Source of the DNA: Inquilinus sp.
Lineage (GTDB): Bacteria > Pseudomonadota > Alphaproteobacteria > DSM-16000 > Inquilinaceae
Reading direction: 5' to 3'
Length of the DNA: 7,689 bases
Assembly (NCBI GenBank): GCA_013003675.1
Contig: JABDIP010000416.1
Location: 1-7,689 of the forward strand
Shown in pieces: positions 4,711 through 7,689 of the stretch. Under the pieces are notes generated by a model, which saw nothing but the letters and a program-made list of their open reading frames with translations, made no database searches and had not been told where the DNA came from. The translations under genes and the position numbers were made by a program. Numbering within the stretch: the stretch's first letter is position 1; each line of letters opens with the position of its first letter.

Positions 4711-6999
4711 ATGAAGATCGTTTGCATCGGCGGCGGCCCGGCGGGGCTGTATTTCGCCATCCTGATGAAACGGGCCGATCCGAGCCACGACATCACCGTC
4801 TTCGAGCGCAACCGGCCCTACGACACCTTCGGTTGGGGCGTCGTCTTCTCAGACCAGACTCTGGAGAACCTGGCCGGCGCCGATGAGGAGAGCCGGGACG
4901 AGATCATCGACAGCCTGGCCCATTGGGACGACATCGACGTGCATTTCAAGGGCCGGGTGATCACCTCCGGCGGCCACGGATTCTGCGGCATCGAGCGCAA
5001 GCACCTGCTCAACATCCTGCAGGCCCGCGCCGAGGCGTTGGGCGTCAAGCTGGTATTCGAGACGGAGGTCGAGGACCCGGCGCAATTCGCCGATGCCGAC
5101 CTGATCATCGCCGCCGACGGGCTGAACAGCCGGGTGCGCGCGCTGCACGCCGACCATTTCAAGCCGAGCATCGAGACCCGCCGCTGCAAATTCGTCTGGC
5201 TCGGCACCAAGAAGGTCTTCGACGCCTTCACCTTCATCTTCGAGCAGACTGAATGGGGCTGGTTCCAGGCCCATGCCTATCGCTTCAACGACGATACCTC
5301 GACCTTCATCGTCGAGACGCCGCAGGAGGTCTGGGAGAAGGCCGGGCTGGCCGAGGCCGACACGGCGGCGACCATCGCCTTCTGCGAAAAGCTGTTTGCA
5401 CGGTATCTCGACGGCAACGCGCTGATCTCCAACGCCGCCCATCGGCGCGGCTCGGAATGGCTCAACTTCCCGCGGGTCAACAACGAAACCTGGGTCAAGG
5501 GCAACATCGTCCTGATGGGCGATGCCGCCCACACCGCCCATTTCTCCATCGGATCCGGCACCAAGCTGGCGCTGGAGGACGCGATCGCCCTGGCGCGGGC
5601 CATGAAGGAACATGACAACGACGTCCCGCAAGCGCTTGCCGCCTATGAGGAAGAACGCCGCGTAGAGGTGCTGAAGATCCAGTCGGCGGCGCGCAACTCG
5701 ACCGAGTGGTTCGAAAATGTCGAGCGCTACACGCATCTGGAACCGGAGCAGTTCGCCTACAGCCTGCTGACCCGCAGTCAGCGGGTCAGCCACGAGAATT
5801 TGCGGCTGCGCGACAAGGCATATCTGGAAGGCATGGAGAGCTGGATCGCCGAACGCGCCTGCGGCAAACCGCCGGCCAAGCCGGTGCCGCCGATGTTCAC
5901 GCCGTTCCGGCTGCGCGGCCTGGAGCTGGCAAACCGCATCGTGGTCTCGCCGATGGCGATGTACAGCGCCGTCGACGGCACGCCGGGCGACTTCCACATG
6001 GTGCATCTGGGCGCCCGCGCGCTGGGCGGCGCCGGCCTGGTCTATACCGAGATGACCTGCGTGACGCCTGAGGGGCGCATCACCCCCGGCTGCACCGGCA
6101 TGTACGCGGAAGAGCATGTCGCCGCCTGGCGCCGGATCGTCGATTTCGTGCATCGCGGCACGCCGGCCAGGATCTGCCTGCAGCTCGGCCATTCCGGCCC
6201 GAAGGGCTCGACCCAGCTCGGTTGGGAGCAGATGGACGCGCCGCTGACATCCGGCAACTGGGAGCTGATCGCGCCCTCACCCGTCCCCTGGAGCCCGGCC
6301 AACCAGGTGCCGCGCGCGATGACCGAAGACGACATCGCGGCGACAATCGCGGAATTCCGCCGGGCGACGCAATGGGCCGAACAGGCCGGATTCGATATGG
6401 TCGAACTGCACGCCGCCCACGGCTATCTGCTGTCGGCCTTCATCACCCCGCTGACCAACCGGCGGACTGACGAGTACGGCGGCAGCCTGGAGAACCGGCT
6501 GCGCTTCCCGCTCGCGGTCTTCGACGCCATGCGCGCGGTCTGGCCGGAGGACAAGCCGATCTCGGTGCGGATCTCGGCGACCGACTGGGTCGAAGGCGGC
6601 ATCGCCGGCGACGACGCCGTGGAGATCGCCCGCGCCTTCAAGGAGCACGGCGTCGATCTGGTCGACGTCTCCGCGGGTCAGACCTCGACCGAGGCCCGGC
6701 CGATCTACGGCCGCATGTTCCAGACCCCGTTCTCCGACCGCATCCGCAACGAGGTCGACATCGCCACCATGGCGGTCGGCAACATCTACGAGACCGACCA
6801 CGCCAACTCGATCATCGCCGCCGGCCGCGCAGATCTCTGCGCGCTGGCCCGCCCCCACCTCGCCGATCCGGCCTGGACCCTGCACGCCGCCGCCGAGTTG
6901 GGCTACGCCGACCAGCCCTGGCCGAAGCAGTATCTCAGCGGAAAGGATCAACTCGAGCGCAACCTGAAACGCGCGGCGGAGATGGCGATCGCCATCTGA
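4711..6999 (+). CDS. Bifunctional salicylyl-CoA 5-hydroxylase/oxidoreductase (2-aminobenzoyl-CoA monooxygenase/reductase type)
   Basis: 762 aa fusion of two flavoenzymes. Residues 1 to about 385 are a group A flavin monooxygenase: FAD Rossmann motif IGGGPAGLY (6-14) with E32 ending the second strand, the DG motif at 136-137 (AADGLNSRVR) and the GD motif at 270-274 (MGDAAHTAHFS). Residues about 395-755 are an Old Yellow Enzyme/2,4-dienoyl-CoA reductase-type FMN barrel, with H567 and H570 in ELHAAHGYLLSAF (substrate-anion binding pair), Y572 as likely proton donor, and the TPLTNRRTDEYGGSLENR family motif from about 580. This domain pair is that of Azoarcus evansii 2-aminobenzoyl-CoA monooxygenase/reductase, which hydroxylates and then reduces the aromatic CoA ester with O2 and NAD(P)H. 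Whether the substrate here is anthraniloyl- or salicylyl-CoA cannot be told from sequence. An operator-like palindrome lies upstream and a repeat array starts at the base after the stop. Confidence 0.93.
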   Translation: MKIVCIGGGPAGLYFAILMKRADPSHDITVFERNRPYDTFGWGVVFSDQTLENLAGADEESRDEIIDSLAHWDDIDVHFKGRVITSGGHGFCGIERKHLLNILQARAEALGVKLVFETEVEDPAQFADADLIIAADGLNSRVRALHADHFKPSIETRRCKFVWLGTKKVFDAFTFIFEQTEWGWFQAHAYRFNDDTSTFIVETPQEVWEKAGLAEADTAATIAFCEKLFARYLDGNALISNAAHRRGSEWLNFPRVNNETWVKGNIVLMGDAAHTAHFSIGSGTKLALEDAIALARAMKEHDNDVPQALAAYEEERRVEVLKIQSAARNSTEWFENVERYTHLEPEQFAYSLLTRSQRVSHENLRLRDKAYLEGMESWIAERACGKPPAKPVPPMFTPFRLRGLELANRIVVSPMAMYSAVDGTPGDFHMVHLGARALGGAGLVYTEMTCVTPEGRITPGCTGMYAEEHVAAWRRIVDFVHRGTPARICLQLGHSGPKGSTQLGWEQMDAPLTSGNWELIAPSPVPWSPANQVPRAMTEDDIAATIAEFRRATQWAEQAGFDMVELHAAHGYLLSAFITPLTNRRTDEYGGSLENRLRFPLAVFDAMRAVWPEDKPISVRISATDWVEGGIAGDDAVEIARAFKEHGVDLVDVSAGQTSTEARPIYGRMFQTPFSDRIRNEVDIATMAVGNIYETDHANSIIAAGRADLCALARPHLADPAWTLHAAAELGYADQPWPKQYLSGKDQLERNLKRAAEMAIAI

Positions 7000-7048
7000 G
7001 TCAGAAGTCAGAAGTCAGATGTCGGAAGTCAGATGTCGGAAGTCAGAT
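7000..7048 (+). repeat. Heptanucleotide tandem repeat, left arm (7 units)
   Basis: Seven back-to-back 7-bp units begin right after the TGA of the upstream gene. In order they are GTCAGAA, GTCAGAA, GTCAGAT, GTCGGAA, GTCAGAT, GTCGGAA, GTCAGAT. The variants alternate in the second half, which suggests an older array or a two-unit duplication. The arm is the reverse complement of the array at 7079-7147. Confidence 0.95.
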
Positions 7049-7126
7049 CACAGCAATCCGAGAGCACCGGTCGTTGTCTCTGACTTCCGACTTCTGACTT
7101 CTGACTTCTGACTTCTGACTTCTGAC
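7000..7126. terminator. Long hairpin formed by the inverted heptamer arrays between convergent genes
   Basis: Positions 7000-7047 pair in register with 7079-7126, giving a 48-bp stem broken only by two T/T mismatches (7034/7092 and 7020/7106) and one G-T wobble (7024/7102). The loop is 31 nt (7048-7078). The innermost 13 bp (7035-7047 with 7079-7091) are perfect. It sits exactly between the stop codons of two converging genes, so transcripts from either side would carry it. It may act as a bidirectional terminator or 3'-end stabiliser. There is no long T-run, so intrinsic termination is not proven. Confidence 0.55.
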
Positions 7127-7147
7127 TTCTGACTTCTGACTTCTGAA
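7079..7147 (+). repeat. Heptanucleotide tandem repeat, right arm (about 9.4 units)
   Basis: From 7081, nine units of TGACTTC (the second is CGACTTC) plus a final TGA run to 7146, one base before the stop codon of the leftward gene (7148-7150). Eight of the nine units are identical, so this arm is more homogeneous than the left arm, consistent with recent slippage or expansion. On the minus strand the unit is the same GTCAGAA as in the left arm. The family resembles the short tandemly repeated (STRR-type) heptamers known from cyanobacteria and other bacteria. Confidence 0.95.
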
Positions 7148-7480
7148 TCACCTCCCCAGCGTCACCTCGGCCAATACCGTGCCGTCGGGTCCGAGGCAGC
7201 TCGCCTGGACCCGGCGCACGCCCTCGACCCCCAGCAGGCGACAGGCGACCGGCACCATCTCCCGGCTCGGCAGGCCGGCGAGCAGGCCGGAGACCGACTG
7301 GCCGCCCTCGGCGGTATCGGCGACCTCCGGAAACCGGCAGCCGAGCCGGTCGAGCCGGTCGCGCAACGCCTCGATCACCGCCGGCCCGGGATCGGCCTCG
7401 ACGACGACCTGCAGCACCGGCGGCCGGTGCGCGGCGCCGTCGGATCGATCTGGTTCGGATGGTCTGTCGGCGCCGGACAT
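7148..7480 (-). CDS. Hypothetical small protein with ACT-like fold pattern
   Basis: 110 aa, family not recognised. A polar, Pro/Asp/Arg-rich tail (1-21) is followed by a compact domain. Its pattern is strand VLQVVVEA (22-29), helix PAVIEALRDRLDRLG (33-47), strand about 48-54, strand about 61-67, helix REMVPVACRLLGVEG (73-87) and strand VRRVQASCL (88-96), then a short strand VLAEVTLG. This beta-alpha-beta-beta-alpha-beta order with a D-P-G after the first strand is like ACT/ferredoxin-like regulatory domains. The start is ATG 7480 because GAGGA (minus strand, 7493-7489) lies 8 nt upstream; GTG 7486 would leave only 2 nt. It is transcribed toward the monooxygenase/reductase gene, and its stop abuts the heptamer array. 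Function unknown; a ligand-binding or regulatory role would be inference. Confidence 0.72.
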   Translation of the reverse strand: MSGADRPSEPDRSDGAAHRPPVLQVVVEADPGPAVIEALRDRLDRLGCRFPEVADTAEGGQSVSGLLAGLPSREMVPVACRLLGVEGVRRVQASCLGPDGTVLAEVTLGR

Positions 7481-7603
7481 GAGCACTGTCCTCGGATGGC
7501 AATACGGAAGGACGAACCGGGCACGCGCGGCCCGTCAGCGGGTCGAGCCCCGCATTCGCATCCGTTTCTTGCCAATCGACGCCAACATTGTGTCGGCTCT
7601 ATA

Positions 7604-7637
7604 GCCGCCCTCCGCGCACGCCGTCAACGCGGGCGGC
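7604..7637. terminator. GC-rich hairpin after the leftward edge gene
   Basis: GCCGCC (7604-7609) pairs with GGCGGC (7632-7637), and CGCG (7613-7616) pairs with CGCG (7628-7631), leaving a 3-nt bulge (7610-7612) and an 11-nt loop. It begins just past the stop codon (7641-7639) of the leftward gene at the window edge, which is where a terminator would be. No T-run follows on the minus strand, so termination strength is doubtful. An overlapping small palindrome (CGGCT at 7594-7598, AGCCG at 7603-7607) could compete with it. The rest of 7481-7603 would hold the promoter of the small leftward gene, but I see no clear one. Confidence 0.4.
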
Positions 7638-7638
7638 C

Positions 7639-7689
7639 CTATTGCGGCCCGATCAGGAAGAGCAGCACCGACAAGGTGCCGAGCGACAG
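7639..7689 (-). CDS. Partial CDS, C-terminus of a probable membrane protein (cut by window edge)
   Basis: The minus strand from the window edge reads LSLGTLSVLLFLIGPQ and then TAG (7641-7639). A hydrophobic run ending in G-P-Q right before a stop looks like the last transmembrane helix of a membrane protein such as a transporter. The GC-rich hairpin directly downstream fits a gene end. Sixteen residues do not allow a family call, and a chance open frame is possible. Confidence 0.45.
   Translation of the reverse strand: MSLGTLSVLLFLIGPQ

Noticed and set aside
4849..6192. Long antisense open frame across the monooxygenase/reductase gene
   Set aside because: Low-complexity mirror of a clear flavoenzyme; no motifs or start signals.
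7000..7147. CRISPR array
   Set aside because: The units are 7 bp with no spacers; this is a microsatellite-type tandem repeat.
7029..7502. Minus-strand frame encoding a repeated SEVRSQK peptide
   Set aside because: The peptide repeat is just the 7-bp DNA repeat read in one frame (21 nt equals three units); the better-supported gene stops at 7148, before the array.

Overview
The window looks like chromosomal DNA from a GC-rich alphaproteobacterium, probably a Rhodospirillales-type organism. This rests on codon choice, long antisense open frames, a stand-alone Lrp/AsnC RAM protein of the alphaproteobacterial type, and CoA-dependent aromatic and acyl catabolism. The assignment is inference; there is no rRNA or tRNA gene to anchor it.

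Layout. At the left edge, the first 11 codons of a leftward gene (1-35, enoyl-CoA hydratase-like N-terminus) diverge from gcdH (202-1404, glutaryl-CoA dehydrogenase) across a 166-bp shared upstream region. A two-gene cassette of lower GC follows. Its first gene (1544-2314) is an unrecognised protein that I read as a caspase-fold (clan CD) cysteine peptidase-like protein. Its second gene (2352-2912) encodes a small protein with one N-terminal membrane anchor and two cysteines. GC then returns to the background level with a stand-alone RAM-domain protein (3035-3277). Only 19 nt later comes a six-helix membrane-bound class III adenylate cyclase (3297-4604).

An AT-rich promoter/operator-like palindrome (4659-4676) precedes a 762-residue fusion of a flavin monooxygenase and an Old Yellow Enzyme-type reductase (4711-6999). 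This is the 2-aminobenzoyl-CoA monooxygenase/reductase architecture, usually named bifunctional salicylyl-CoA 5-hydroxylase/oxidoreductase. It converges on a small leftward gene (7148-7480) with an ACT-like fold pattern. The whole gap between the two stop codons is a heptanucleotide repeat array in inverted orientation that can fold into a hairpin of about 48 bp. At the right edge is a GC-rich hairpin and the last 16 codons of another leftward gene, probably a membrane protein.

How it fits together. gcdH, the hydratase-like fragment and the monooxygenase/reductase all suit aromatic acid and amino acid breakdown through CoA thioesters, ending in beta-oxidation-type steps. The RAM protein and adenylate cyclase are a plausible sensing/signalling pair. 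The low-GC peptidase-like and membrane-protein pair is unrelated to this metabolism and looks acquired. It is the best candidate for an undescribed system, possibly an effector with a membrane-anchored partner or inhibitor, but that function is inferred from layout and fold motifs only.
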